From Burkholderiales bacterium RIFCSPHIGHO2_12_FULL_61_11 (GTDB lineage: Bacteria; Pseudomonadota; Gammaproteobacteria; Burkholderiales; Burkholderiaceae_C): a DNA stretch of 12,888 nucleotides. The position numbers and the translations under genes were made by a program. Shown here one piece after another: positions 1 to 7,078 of the stretch; positions within the stretch are counted from its first letter, which is position 1; the number at the start of each line of letters is the position of its first letter. Location: contig MERZ01000385.1 in the NCBI GenBank assembly GCA_001770785.1, positions 1 to 12,888 of the forward strand, in the 5' to 3' direction. The notes beneath the pieces are model-generated. The model did no database searches, was not told the origin of the DNA, and worked only from the letters and a program-made list of their open reading frames with translations.

Positions 1-1093
1 GTTCAGGTCTGTCGTCAGTCGCCAGCACCTGGCGCGCTTCATCGAGTCGCGATTCCAGCGCGTCTGACCAATCCCAGAGCGTGCGGGCGTAGTGCGGCCG
101 CAGGTTCTCGGTGTCCACCATCTCCAGCCCGGAGCGGGCCAGGTGCCCCAGCACGGCGCTAACGTGAAGCAGTTCGCCGCCGGGGAAAATGTATTTTTCA
201 ATGAAGTCGCCCATGCCGGCACCGAGTTGCCGGTTTTCAAGCCCACTGGCCGTGATGCCGTGGTTCATCACCAACCCGCCGGGGGCCAGCAGCCGCATGA
301 TTTTCCCGAAGTAGGCCGTCATGTTGGCGTGCCCTACATGCTCAAACATGCCCACTGAAGAGATTTTGTCGAAAGGATGGTCCTCGGCCATGTCGCGGTA
401 GTCGCGCAACTCGATGCGAACGTGCTGCCCTAAGCCCTTCTGTTCAATCAGCCGCTGCACATGCGCGTGCTGGTTTTTTGACAGCGTGATGCCGGTGGCG
501 TCCACGCCGTAATGCTCGGCGGCCCAAATCAGCAGCGCGCCCCAGCCGGCACCGATATCCAGAAAACGCTCGCCGGGTTGCAGCATCAGCTTGCGGCAGA
601 TGTGGTCCAGCTTGGCTTCCTGGGCGCGCGCCAGCGTCATTGATGCGTCGCCAAGGTCACGGTAATAGGCGCAAGAGTAAACCCGGCGCGGATCCAACCA
701 CAGCGCGTAGAAAGCGTCTGAAACGTCGTAGTGAAACTGCACCTGCGCGGCGTCCTTGCCTGGCGTGTGGGCCGTCATGGATTTGGCGAGATGAAGCCAG
801 TTTGACCACCAGCCGGTATCGCTTTCCACCGGATTGCCCGGCAGCAGCCTGGTCACCGTGCGCATGACATCACGCATGGCGCCTTCAATCTGCAGTTTGC
901 CCTCGACGTAGTCTTCGGCCAGGGCGCCGATCTGGCCAGCCTTGAGGCGGGCGATGCTCGACCACTTGGAAAACGACAGTTTGACGAGGGCGTTTGCGGC
1001 GCCCAGACGCTGGCCCTGCGGCAACTGCAGGGCAACGTCCGCAGGCAGGCGCGGTATCTGCGATGGAATGTCGGGAACCAGGTGCCGGGTCAT
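1..1093 (-). CDS. cfa: Cyclopropane-fatty-acyl-phospholipid synthase, 3' end outside window
   Basis: This gene encodes an S-adenosylmethionine (SAM)-dependent enzyme that adds a methylene bridge across the double bond of unsaturated acyl chains in membrane phospholipids, typically in stationary phase or under acid stress. The visible 364 codons begin MTRHLVPDIP and run off the left edge, so the C-terminus is missing. An N-terminal region of about 110 residues precedes the methyltransferase fold. The SAM-binding motif is FLDIGAGWGALL (177-188), close to E. coli VLDIGCGWGGLA. Residues matching the E. coli bicarbonate/active-site set are present: C141 in YSCAY, E251 in MFEHVG, H278 in MNHGI and Y335 in HYART. 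The ATG at 1093 is preceded by a GGGAGG ribosome site (1100-1105) at 6-base spacing. It lies 86 bases downstream of the DUF455 gene in the same direction and may have its own promoter. A related SAM-dependent fatty-acid modifying enzyme is the only serious alternative. Confidence 0.9.
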   Translation of the reverse strand, partial: MTRHLVPDIPSQIPRLPADVALQLPQGQRLGAANALVKLSFSKWSSIARLKAGQIGALAEDYVEGKLQIEGAMRDVMRTVTRLLPGNPVESDTGWWSNWLHLAKSMTAHTPGKDAAQVQFHYDVSDAFYALWLDPRRVYSCAYYRDLGDASMTLARAQEAKLDHICRKLMLQPGERFLDIGAGWGALLIWAAEHYGVDATGITLSKNQHAHVQRLIEQKGLGQHVRIELRDYRDMAEDHPFDKISSVGMFEHVGHANMTAYFGKIMRLLAPGGLVMNHGITASGLENRQLGAGMGDFIEKYIFPGGELLHVSAVLGHLARSGLEMVDTENLRPHYARTLWDWSDALESRLDEARQVLATDDRPE

Positions 1094-1099
1094 GCGCAA

Positions 1100-1105
1100 C
1101 CTCCC
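1100..1105 (-). promoter_or_regulatory. Ribosome binding site of cfa
   Basis: GGGAGG on the minus strand, 6 bases before the ATG at 1093. It fixes the start of the cyclopropane synthase gene. Confidence 0.7.
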
Positions 1106-1121
1106 TTTGAGGACTATTTTT

Positions 1122-1151
1122 TTTGTACTCTGTCAGTCTAGTGCTCTTCAA
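1122..1151 (-). promoter_or_regulatory. Possible promoter for the cyclopropane synthase gene
   Basis: On the minus strand TTGAAG (1151-1146) and TACAAA (1127-1122) are separated by 18 bases, giving a plausible sigma-70-like -35/-10 pair in the 86-base gap between the DUF455 stop and the cfa start. The -10 is imperfect, so this is a weak call. cfa could also be read through from the upstream DUF455 gene. Confidence 0.3.
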
Positions 1152-1179
1152 ATGTCTTGACTGTTACAAAATGTAGCCA

Positions 1180-2001
1180 TCAGGCATGGGTACACAATTG
1201 GGTCAGTTCGGCCTCTTCAAAACCTGCGTCGCGCCTTGCTTCCAGGTTGAACGGGCCTTTCAGGCGGGGCGCGCCGAATTGCTGGGCCAGCACAGCGTAG
1301 GTGGTCAGAGGATCCAGGCCGCGCTGGGCGCAGACCATGCGGTACCAGTGGTTGCCAATGGCGACATGGCCAATTTCATCGCGCAGGATGAGGTCCAGAA
1401 TGTCCACCGCACGCAGCGCATCAGGTGTGCCGACCTTGCGCAACTTGGCTTGCAGGGGCGGCGTGGCGTCCAGCCCTCGCGCCTCCAGCGTGCGCGGCAC
1501 CAGTGCCATGCGCACCAACACGTCGCCCGCGGTTTTACGCGCCATGTCCCATAGGCCGGTGTGGGCCGGGAAGTCGCCATAGTCATAGCCCATGCTTTGC
1601 AGGTGAGCACGCAGCAGGCTGAAGTGCCGGGCTTCTTCAGCGGCCACTTTCAGCCAGTCCAGATAGTAGGCGTGGGGCATGTCGGCAAATCGCCAGATGG
1701 CATCCAGTGCCAGGTTGATGGCATTGAACTCGATGTGGGTGAGCGCGTGGAGAAGCGCGGCCAGGCCTTCCGGGGTGAACGGGGAGCGCTTGGGGACATC
1801 CAGGTGCGAGCGCAATTCTGGCCGTGCGGGGCAGCCCGGCAGACTGACGGGGGTCAGGAAATCAGCCTCAGATACTATAAAAAGTGTAGCTGATTGCTCC
1901 TGTAAATAAACGGTTAGAAGCACTTTTTGTTGGGAATCTGGCTCCAGTAGCGCCTGCAGGGCTAGCTGGCGCAGTTCCGCAGGTGGGGGCGAGGCAGTCA
2001 T
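1180..2001 (-). CDS. DUF455 family ferritin-like protein
   Basis: A 273-residue protein of the DUF455 (COG2833-type) ferritin-like family, whose biochemical function is unknown to me. The helical core carries a putative di-metal ligand pattern: E91 in HIEFNAINLALD, the EEARH motif (E122, E123, H126), E173 in LEARGLD, and DEIGHVAIG (E209, H212). Two E..H motifs plus two further glutamates are typical of ferritin-like carboxylate-bridged centres, so iron or manganese binding and a redox role are inferred. I chose the ATG at 2001 (MTASPPPAELRQ). A TTG at 2034 in the same frame would add 11 residues, and neither start has a clear ribosome site. The N-terminal part, about residues 25-42, is encoded by an AT-rich palindromic repeat (see the repeat entry), and its sequence there looks unlike the family as I remember it. 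The gene reads towards cfa and diverges from the carbonic anhydrase gene. Confidence 0.8.
   Translation of the reverse strand: MTASPPPAELRQLALQALLEPDSQQKVLLTVYLQEQSATLFIVSEADFLTPVSLPGCPARPELRSHLDVPKRSPFTPEGLAALLHALTHIEFNAINLALDAIWRFADMPHAYYLDWLKVAAEEARHFSLLRAHLQSMGYDYGDFPAHTGLWDMARKTAGDVLVRMALVPRTLEARGLDATPPLQAKLRKVGTPDALRAVDILDLILRDEIGHVAIGNHWYRMVCAQRGLDPLTTYAVLAQQFGAPRLKGPFNLEARRDAGFEEAELTQLCTHA
1873..1930. repeat. Palindromic short repeat inside the DUF455 reading frame
   Basis: An AT-rich element bounded by a perfect 8-base inverted repeat, AAAAAGTG (1879-1886) and CACTTTTT (1921-1928), around a 34-base centre that begins TAGCTGATTGC. It stands out from the high-GC gene around it. The TAGCTG..TTGC..ATAA..AG..GC layout resembles a degenerate copy of an intergenic palindromic repeat that I remember as common in Comamonadaceae genomes; this link is from memory and unverified. 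It stays open in the minus-strand frame and supplies about 17-19 residues (around KVLLTVYLQEQSATLFI) to the DUF455 protein. The outer boundaries are approximate. Confidence 0.55.
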
Positions 2002-2008
2002 GGCTGAA

Positions 2009-2035
2009 TTGTGAATGATAGCGGCTTCGTACAAT
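2009..2035 (+). promoter_or_regulatory. Possible promoter for the carbonic anhydrase-hslO genes
   Basis: TACAAT (2030-2035) is a good -10 match, 35 bases before the ATG at 2071. A candidate -35, TTGTGA (2009-2014), lies only 15 bases upstream, which is short. It sits in the divergent 69-base region shared with the DUF455 gene. Confidence 0.4.
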
Positions 2036-2070
2036 CAAAGCGCCCCACGGCGATTCAATCAAGGACAACC

Positions 2071-2595
2071 ATGAGCATTTACCAACTGGACGATTTGACC
2101 CCTGCCATCCATGAGTCAGCCTGGGTGGCTGACAGCGCTCAGGTCATTGGCCGTGTGCGACTTGCTGAAAACTGTAGCGTCTGGTTTGGCGTGGTGATCC
2201 GGGGCGACACGGAAACCATTACCGTGGGCAAAGGCACCAATATTCAAGATAACAGTGTTTTGCACGCGGACCCCGGGATGCCATTAAACATTGGTCAAAA
2301 TGTCAACGTAGGCCATCAGGTCATGCTCCATGGCTGCACCATCGGCGACGGTTCGCTGATCGGCATTCAGGCGGTGGTCCTCAATGGCGCCAGGATTGGT
2401 AGAAACTGTTTGGTCGGCGCGGGTTCGCTGGTGACTGAAGGTAAGGAGTTTCCCGATGGCTCCATGATTCTGGGAAGCCCGGCCAAGGCGGTTAAACAAC
2501 TCTCAGCCGAACAGATCGCGGGTTTAAAAATGAGTGCCCAGCACTATACGGATAACGCCCGGCGCTATAAGCTTGGACTCAAAAAGCTGGAATGA
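2071..2595 (+). CDS. Gamma-class carbonic anhydrase family protein (YrdA/PaaY-like)
   Basis: A 174-residue left-handed beta-helix protein made of hexapeptide repeats (V-I-G-like turns through residues 20-125), with a helical C-terminal tail. It belongs to the gamma carbonic anhydrase / YrdA / PaaY group. Zinc-site histidines are in the expected places: H65 in VLHADPG, H82 and H87 in VGHQVMLHG. The RGD motif (R44, D46) and Q59 in NIQDNSV match conserved family residues, so metal binding is very likely. Whether it hydrates CO2 or has another role (some relatives act as thioesterases or are inactive) cannot be read from sequence. The ATG at 2071 has AAGGA at 2061-2065. An in-frame codon at 2011 opens the frame earlier, but the family N-terminus (MSIYQLDDLTPAI) fits 2071. 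hslO follows after 52 bases and is probably co-transcribed. Confidence 0.88.
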   Translation: MSIYQLDDLTPAIHESAWVADSAQVIGRVRLAENCSVWFGVVIRGDTETITVGKGTNIQDNSVLHADPGMPLNIGQNVNVGHQVMLHGCTIGDGSLIGIQAVVLNGARIGRNCLVGAGSLVTEGKEFPDGSMILGSPAKAVKQLSAEQIAGLKMSAQHYTDNARRYKLGLKKLE

Positions 2596-2647
2596 ACGGC
2601 TGTTGTTCTTTTTGTCTGCCGCAGCCTCTTACCTTTACCTTTTCGCC

Positions 2648-3616
2648 ATGTCCGAACTTCATAAATTCATCTTTGATGGTCTGCCGGTGCGCGGCATGCT
2701 CGTGCGGCTGACCGATGCCTGGCAGGAAATCCTCAAGCGTCGACAAGCCGCAGGCGGTTATCCGGCCCCAGTCATGCAACTGCTCGGTGAAATGACGGCG
2801 GCAGCCGCCCTGATGCAGAGCAATATCAAGTTCAATGGTGCGCTGATCCTGCAAGTTTTTGGCGATGGCCCGGTCAAGCTTGCCGTAGCGGAAGTGCAGC
2901 CCGACCTGAGCCTGCGCGCGACCGCGACGGTGACGGGCAGTGTCGATGCGGATAATTCGTTGAGCCAGTTGGTCAATGTCAATAACCAGGGGCGTTGCGC
3001 CATCACGCTGGACCCCAAAGACCGGTTTCCGGGTCAGCAGCCTTACCAGGGCGTGGTGCCACTTTATGGCGACCAACACGAAAAAATTGAAAGCCTGAGC
3101 AAGGTGCTGGAGCACTACATGCTGCAGAGTGAGCAACTCGACACCAAACTGATTCTGGCCGCCGACGGGAATCTGGCCGCGGGCCTGCTGATTCAGCGCC
3201 TGCCTGTGCAAGGGCAGGGCAATCTGGAGGGCCGGATCGACCGCGATGCGAATGAAGACCAGATCGGCCGCAATGACGATTACCAACGCATTGCCATGCT
3301 GGCAGGGACATTGAAGCGCGAAGAGTTGTTAAGCCTGGACGCGGACACAATTTTGCATCGCCTGTTTTGGGAAGAGCCGCACACGCGGTTTGAGCCCTTG
3401 GTGCGGAGCTTTTCCTGCAACTGCTCACGCGAGCGTGTCGGCAACATGCTGCGCGGCTTGGGCACGGCAGAGATTGAAAGCATCATTGCCGAACGCGGCA
3501 AGGTCGAGGTCGGTTGCGAGTTTTGCGGCGCCCAATATGATTTCGAGCCGGTTGATGCGGCGCAGATCTTCACGAGCCAGAGCCGCCAGCAGCCGCCCAC
3601 GTCAACAGTGCAATAG
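2648..3616 (+). CDS. hslO: Hsp33 redox-regulated chaperone
   Basis: A 322-residue cytosolic holdase chaperone, activated when oxidative stress oxidises its C-terminal cysteines and releases zinc. The N-terminal substrate-binding domain starts MSELHKFIFDGLPVRG and covers roughly residues 1-235. The C-terminal redox switch has the diagnostic CxC (C257, C259, in FSCNCSRERV) and CxxC (C290, C293, in GCEFCGA) zinc ligands, all intact. The frame is open from 2534, overlapping the carbonic anhydrase gene, but the family N-terminus begins at the ATG at 2648. No clear Shine-Dalgarno sequence precedes this start, so translational coupling or weak initiation is possible. The protein is slightly longer than E. 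coli Hsp33 because of a polar C-terminal tail (TSQSRQQPPTSTVQ). Confidence 0.93.
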   Translation: MSELHKFIFDGLPVRGMLVRLTDAWQEILKRRQAAGGYPAPVMQLLGEMTAAAALMQSNIKFNGALILQVFGDGPVKLAVAEVQPDLSLRATATVTGSVDADNSLSQLVNVNNQGRCAITLDPKDRFPGQQPYQGVVPLYGDQHEKIESLSKVLEHYMLQSEQLDTKLILAADGNLAAGLLIQRLPVQGQGNLEGRIDRDANEDQIGRNDDYQRIAMLAGTLKREELLSLDADTILHRLFWEEPHTRFEPLVRSFSCNCSRERVGNMLRGLGTAEIESIIAERGKVEVGCEFCGAQYDFEPVDAAQIFTSQSRQQPPTSTVQ

Positions 3617-3653
3617 ACCGTTCAGAGGTGTTAAAGATCCCAAAGGCAATTTT

Positions 3654-3667
3654 TTGACATACATCAA
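3654..3667 (+). promoter_or_regulatory. FNR/Anr-type binding site upstream of frdA
   Basis: TTGAC-ATAC-ATCAA matches the FNR/Anr consensus TTGAT-N4-ATCAA at 9 of 10 specified positions. It lies 115 bases before the frdA start, in the 166-base gap after hslO. Its centre (3660.5) is 41.5 bases upstream of the start point predicted from the -10 box at 3690-3695, the classic position for activation by FNR. FNR-family proteins sense oxygen loss, which fits a fumarate reductase operon. Confidence 0.75.
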
Positions 3668-3689
3668 TAAAGTAAGCGCCTTGATGCAA

Positions 3690-3695
3690 TAGGAT
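3690..3695 (+). promoter_or_regulatory. Predicted -10 box of the frd promoter
   Basis: TAGGAT matches TATAAT at 4 of 6 positions and sits where a class II FNR-dependent promoter would need it, giving a start near 3702 and an 81-base leader. No good -35 hexamer is present, as expected when an activator replaces it. The call depends on the spacing to the FNR site. Confidence 0.45.
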
Positions 3696-3709
3696 TCAAA
3701 TTGTTGCAA

Positions 3710-3750
3710 ATGCCCGAATCATTGATCGCAAGAGCTAAGACAACGGGCAT
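3710..3750 (+). repeat. Inverted repeat in the predicted frdA leader
   Basis: ATGCCCG (3710-3716) and CGGGCAT (3744-3750) form a perfect 7-base inverted repeat with a 27-base loop, just after the predicted transcription start and before the ribosome site. It could be a leader hairpin or an operator, or chance. No U-run follows, so it is not an intrinsic terminator. Confidence 0.3.
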
Positions 3751-3771
3751 GCGGCGCGGCACGACAACTTC

Positions 3772-3777
3772 AAGGAG
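3772..3777 (+). promoter_or_regulatory. Ribosome binding site of frdA
   Basis: AAGGAG, 5 bases before the ATG at 3783. It is the strongest Shine-Dalgarno sequence in the cassette and fixes the frdA start. Confidence 0.8.
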
Positions 3778-3782
3778 AACTG

Positions 3783-5540
3783 ATGGAGATCATCAAGACG
3801 GACGTGGCCATCATCGGCGCGGGAGGCGCGGGATTGCGCGCTGCCATCGCACTCGCGCAGGCGGATCCCAAGATTCGAATAGCTCTGATCTCAAAAGTTT
3901 ATCCGATGCGCAGTCATACTTGCGCTGCTGAGGGTGGTGCCGCGGGAGTGGTCAAGCCCGACGATAGCTATGAACAGCACTTTCATGACACCGTAGGTGG
4001 TGGCGACTGGCTCTGCGACCAGGATGCGGTCGAGTATTTCATCCATGAGGCCCCCAAGGAACTGATCCAGCTGGAGCATTGGGGCTGCCCGTGGAATCGC
4101 GAACCGGATGGCTCCGTGGCGGTGCGGCCGTTTGGCGGCATGAAGATCCAGCGCACCTGGTTCGCCGCCGACAAGTCGGGCTTTCATATTTTGCATACGC
4201 TATTCCAGACCACGCTGCAATATCCGAACATCCAGCGCTTCGACGAGTACTACGCCACCGATCTTATGGTGGACGACGGGCGCTGCCAGGGCTTGACCGC
4301 CATCGAGATGAAGACCGGCCAGATGCGCCGTTTCCAGGCTGGCGCGGTAGTCATCGCTGGCGGTGGGGCGGGTCGCATGTTCCCGTTTAACACCAATGGC
4401 GCCATCAAGACTGGCGACGGCATGGCGCTGGCCTACCGCGCTGGTGCGGCGCTGAAGGACATGGAATTTGTTCAGTACCACCCGACGGGGTTGCCCAACA
4501 CAGGAACTTTGCTGACCGAAGCCTGCCGCAGCGAAGGTGGTGTTCTCCTCAACAAGGACAACTATCGCTTTCTGCAAGACTATGGCATGGGACCGGAGAC
4601 GCCGCTGGGCAAGCCAGAATTGAAGACCATGGAGCTCGGCCCGCGCGACCGCGTGAGCCAATCCATCTGGCATGAGATTCAAAAGGGCCGCGCGGTCAAG
4701 ACCCCATGGGGCGATTGCGTCTGGCTGGACATGCGGCACCTGGGCGAGAAGACGATCAACGAGCGTTTGCCTTTCGTGCGCGATATTTGCATCAGCTATC
4801 TGGGTATCGACCCGGTCACCGAGATGGTGCCTATTCGTCCGGTGGCGCATTACATGATGGGTGGTATTCACACTGACATCAACGCGGCAACTTCCGTGCC
4901 CGGCCTTTTTGCCGCGGGCGAATGTGCTTGCGTCAGCATCAACGGTGCGAATCGTCTGGGCTCGAACTCCCTGGTGGAAATTCTGGTGTTCGGTCATCGT
5001 GCCGGAATCGAAGCGCTTGAGTATGCACGCGGTCAGAAGCCAGGTAACGATGCCGCGCTGGCAACCCAGGGGGACGTTGCGCAGGCGAAGCTCCGCGAGC
5101 TGTTCATGCGCAATGTCGGCAAGGAGTCGATCTCGGGTCTGCGCAAGGAGATGACCGATACCATGGGAGAGGGCGTCGGCATTTATCGCACTCAGGAGGG
5201 CCTGACTGAGACATGCGACAAGCTTGCCGATCTGCGCCGACGCTACGCCGACGTAGCGCTTCACGACAAGACCAATGTCTACAACACTGACCTGCTCTCG
5301 GCACTTGAGTTGGGCTCGATGCTCGATTGCGCCGAAGCAGTCGCGGTCAGTGGTCTCGAACGCAAGGAATCGCGCGGTGCGCATCAGCGCCTGGACTTCC
5401 CGGCGCGCGACGACAGCAAGTACCTCAAGCACTCCATGGCGTACTACAAACCGACGGAACGGCCCCGTATCGATTACCGTGACGTGGTGATCACCACCTC
5501 GCCTCCAGGCGTGCGTGATTACTCAGGAGCAAAGAAATGA
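3783..5540 (+). CDS. frdA: Fumarate reductase flavoprotein subunit
   Basis: The 585-residue catalytic subunit carries covalent FAD and reduces fumarate to succinate on the cytoplasmic side of the membrane. The dinucleotide-binding motif is [10 protein letters not shown] (12-21). The flavin-attachment histidine is H45 in [12 protein letters not shown]. Active-site residues line up with E. coli FrdA shifted by one: E246 (LLTEACR), R288 (LGPRDR), H356 (VAHYMMGG) and R391 ([10 protein letters not shown]). Stretches such as [14 protein letters not shown] and [11 protein letters not shown] are very like E. coli FrdA (602 residues). The order flavoprotein, iron-sulfur, then two anchor subunits is that of frdABCD; succinate dehydrogenase operons usually run sdhCDAB. 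The stop overlaps the frdB start in ATGA (5537-5540). Expression is probably anaerobic, through the FNR-type site upstream. Working in reverse as succinate dehydrogenase in vivo is possible but less likely. Confidence 0.93.
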   Translation: MEIIKTDVAIIGAGGAGLRAAIALAQADPKIRIALISKVYPMRSHTCAAEGGAAGVVKPDDSYEQHFHDTVGGGDWLCDQDAVEYFIHEAPKELIQLEHWGCPWNREPDGSVAVRPFGGMKIQRTWFAADKSGFHILHTLFQTTLQYPNIQRFDEYYATDLMVDDGRCQGLTAIEMKTGQMRRFQAGAVVIAGGGAGRMFPFNTNGAIKTGDGMALAYRAGAALKDMEFVQYHPTGLPNTGTLLTEACRSEGGVLLNKDNYRFLQDYGMGPETPLGKPELKTMELGPRDRVSQSIWHEIQKGRAVKTPWGDCVWLDMRHLGEKTINERLPFVRDICISYLGIDPVTEMVPIRPVAHYMMGGIHTDINAATSVPGLFAAGECACVSINGANRLGSNSLVEILVFGHRAGIEALEYARGQKPGNDAALATQGDVAQAKLRELFMRNVGKESISGLRKEMTDTMGEGVGIYRTQEGLTETCDKLADLRRRYADVALHDKTNVYNTDLLSALELGSMLDCAEAVAVSGLERKESRGAHQRLDFPARDDSKYLKHSMAYYKPTERPRIDYRDVVITTSPPGVRDYSGAKK

Positions 5541-6298
5541 GTGAAAACAGACTGGGCGCTCGACAAGTTGAGCTTGAGGTGTTGCGCTATAACCCGGACA
5601 GCGACGAAGCGCCGAGGTACCAGCGCTACTCGGTGCCGTGCAAGAACGAGTGGTGCATGCTCGATGCCCTGAATTACCTCAAGGACAATATCGATCCGAC
5701 GCTCGCCTATCGCTGGTCCTGCCACATGCAGGTGTGCGGCAGCTGCGGCATGATGATCAACGGCGAACCCAAGCTGGCCTGCAAGGCCATGGTGCGCGAC
5801 TACGAAGGCGTGATCAGGCTTGAGCCGCTGGCCCATTTCCCGATTGAGCGCGACCTCGTGTCAGTCGCCGATGACTTCATGGACAAATTAAAGCGCGTCA
5901 AGCCTTACCTGATTCCGGGCAAGCCGAAGACGATCGAGGAGGGCGAATACAAGCAGACGCCGGAACAGATGCAGCGCTACCGTAAATTTTCGATGTGCAT
6001 CAATTGCATGTTGTGTTACGCCGCCTGTCCTGAATACGGCTTGACCAAATCGAAATTCATCGGTCCCGCCGCGATCACCCTTGCGCATCGCTACAACCTG
6101 GATTCGCGCGACGGCGGCCGGGACGAGCGGCAGGAAGAGATTGCCGCCAATGAGGGCGTATGGGAATGTACTTTTGTAGGTGCCTGCTCCGATGTCTGCC
6201 CCAAGCATGTGGATCCGGCCGCCGCGCTGCAGCAGGTGAAGGTGGCGAGCACCGTCGATTGGTACCTTGAACACTTTATGTCATGGAGCAAAAAATGA
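5537..6298 (+). CDS. frdB: Fumarate reductase iron-sulfur subunit
   Basis: A 253-residue subunit that carries electrons from membrane quinol to the flavin in FrdA. All eleven cluster cysteines expected from E. coli FrdB are present. The N-terminal [2Fe-2S] domain has C62, C67, C70 and C82. The C-terminal domain has C154, C157, C160 and C221 for [4Fe-4S], and C164, C211 and C217 for [3Fe-4S]. K235 (QQVKVAS) aligns with E. coli K228 beside the proximal quinone site. The start ATG overlaps the frdA stop, with GGAG at 5526-5529, 7 bases upstream. The frdB stop overlaps the frdC start in the same way, so the three subunits are translationally coupled. Confidence 0.93.
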   Translation: MSENRLGARQVELEVLRYNPDSDEAPRYQRYSVPCKNEWCMLDALNYLKDNIDPTLAYRWSCHMQVCGSCGMMINGEPKLACKAMVRDYEGVIRLEPLAHFPIERDLVSVADDFMDKLKRVKPYLIPGKPKTIEEGEYKQTPEQMQRYRKFSMCINCMLCYAACPEYGLTKSKFIGPAAITLAHRYNLDSRDGGRDERQEEIAANEGVWECTFVGACSDVCPKHVDPAAALQQVKVASTVDWYLEHFMSWSKK

Positions 6299-6687
6299 GC
6301 CGCCGACCCTATGTTCAGGAACTGTCCAGGACCACCTGGTTTTTCAAGCATCCGCGTTACATGCGCTACATGGCCCGCGAGGTGACCTGCATCTTCATCG
6401 GTATCTATACGATCATTTTGCTGGTGGGACTCGCGCGCCTGTCGGAAGGCCAGGCTCCATACGAAGCTTTCCTTGCCGCCTTGCGCCAACCCCTGAGCAT
6501 CGTGTTCCATGTATTGGCATTGGCGTTCTCGCTCTATAACTCCTTCACCTGGTTCAATGTTGCGCCCAAGGCGCTGCCTATCCAGGTAGGGGAGGATTTC
6601 ATGCCCGATAGCGTGGTGGCGGGTGGGCACTATGTTGTCTGGGTGTTGTTGTCGCTCTTCATTCTTTTCTGGGCGGGGGTAATCTGA
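6295..6687 (+). CDS. frdC: Fumarate reductase membrane anchor subunit C
   Basis: A 130-residue membrane anchor (E. coli FrdC has 131), with three hydrophobic segments at about 30-50, 68-88 and 108-128. The N-terminus RRPYVQELSRTTWFF and the inner motif TWFNVAPKALPI mirror E. coli KRKPYVRPMTSTWW and TWFELAPKAANI. E29 (AREVT) matches E. coli FrdC E29, implicated in quinol binding. This is the haem-free, two-anchor (E. coli-like) type. I chose the ATG at 6295, which overlaps the frdB stop (ATGA) and has GGAG at 6285-6288. An earlier ATG at 6283 in the same frame would add MEQK, placing the ribosome site inside the gene, and is less likely. Confidence 0.9.
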   Translation: MSRRPYVQELSRTTWFFKHPRYMRYMAREVTCIFIGIYTIILLVGLARLSEGQAPYEAFLAALRQPLSIVFHVLALAFSLYNSFTWFNVAPKALPIQVGEDFMPDSVVAGGHYVVWVLLSLFILFWAGVI

Positions 6688-6689
6688 TC

Positions 6690-7031
6690 ATGGCAAAGTC
6701 GAACAAACCTATCATCTGGGGCACCTTTGCCGCTGGTGGCGAACTCGTATCGCTGATCACGCCGGTGCTGATTGTGCTGACACTCCTGGCCGCCATTGGT
6801 TTTGTGCCTGACATGTTGGGCTACGAAAAACTGCATGCCTATGCGTCGCATTGGTTCGGCAAGCTGGTGATCTTCATCGTTCTGTTTCTGTCGTTATGGA
6901 GCCAGGCGCACCGTCTGCGGATCACCTTTTTTGACTTCGGTGTTCGCGCCGATACGCTGGTGGCAACAGTCGTCTATTCGATTGCCGCGCTGTGCAGTGT
7001 CGCGACGGCGGTATACTTATTTCGGCTCTGA
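6690..7031 (+). CDS. frdD: Fumarate reductase membrane anchor subunit D
   Basis: A 113-residue anchor (E. coli FrdD has 119) with three hydrophobic segments at about 19-38, 55-72 and 88-111. W10 in PIIWGTFAAGGE aligns with the quinone-site tryptophan of E. coli FrdD (VFWGLFGAGG). Together with FrdC it forms the membrane base that binds quinol and holds FrdAB to the inner face of the cytoplasmic membrane. It starts two bases after the frdC stop (TGATCATG), with a G-rich tract about 10 bases upstream. It ends in tandem stops TGA-TAA with no terminator-like structure before the next gene, 47 bases on. Confidence 0.9.
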   Translation: MAKSNKPIIWGTFAAGGELVSLITPVLIVLTLLAAIGFVPDMLGYEKLHAYASHWFGKLVIFIVLFLSLWSQAHRLRITFFDFGVRADTLVATVVYSIAALCSVATAVYLFRL

Positions 7032-7078
7032 TAAATTGTGATGGCATGAAACAGGCGCTTTAGTTTGTAGGCCATCCA

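Noticed and set aside
92..358. Plus-strand open frame at the left end
   Set aside because: The minus strand here encodes a clear cyclopropane synthase with its SAM-binding and active-site motifs.
3681..3699. A second possible FNR-like site, TTGAT...TTCAA
   Set aside because: The half-sites are 9 bases apart rather than 4 and the second half is imperfect.
4200..5432. A 410-codon open frame antisense to frdA
   Set aside because: It lies fully inside frdA, whose protein matches FrdA end to end. The antisense translation has no recognisable domain and is a by-product of GC-rich codon use.
3783..7031. Reading the four-gene operon as succinate dehydrogenase
   Set aside because: Gene order, haem-free two-anchor subunits, and close likeness to E. 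coli FrdA/FrdC/FrdD motifs favour fumarate reductase.
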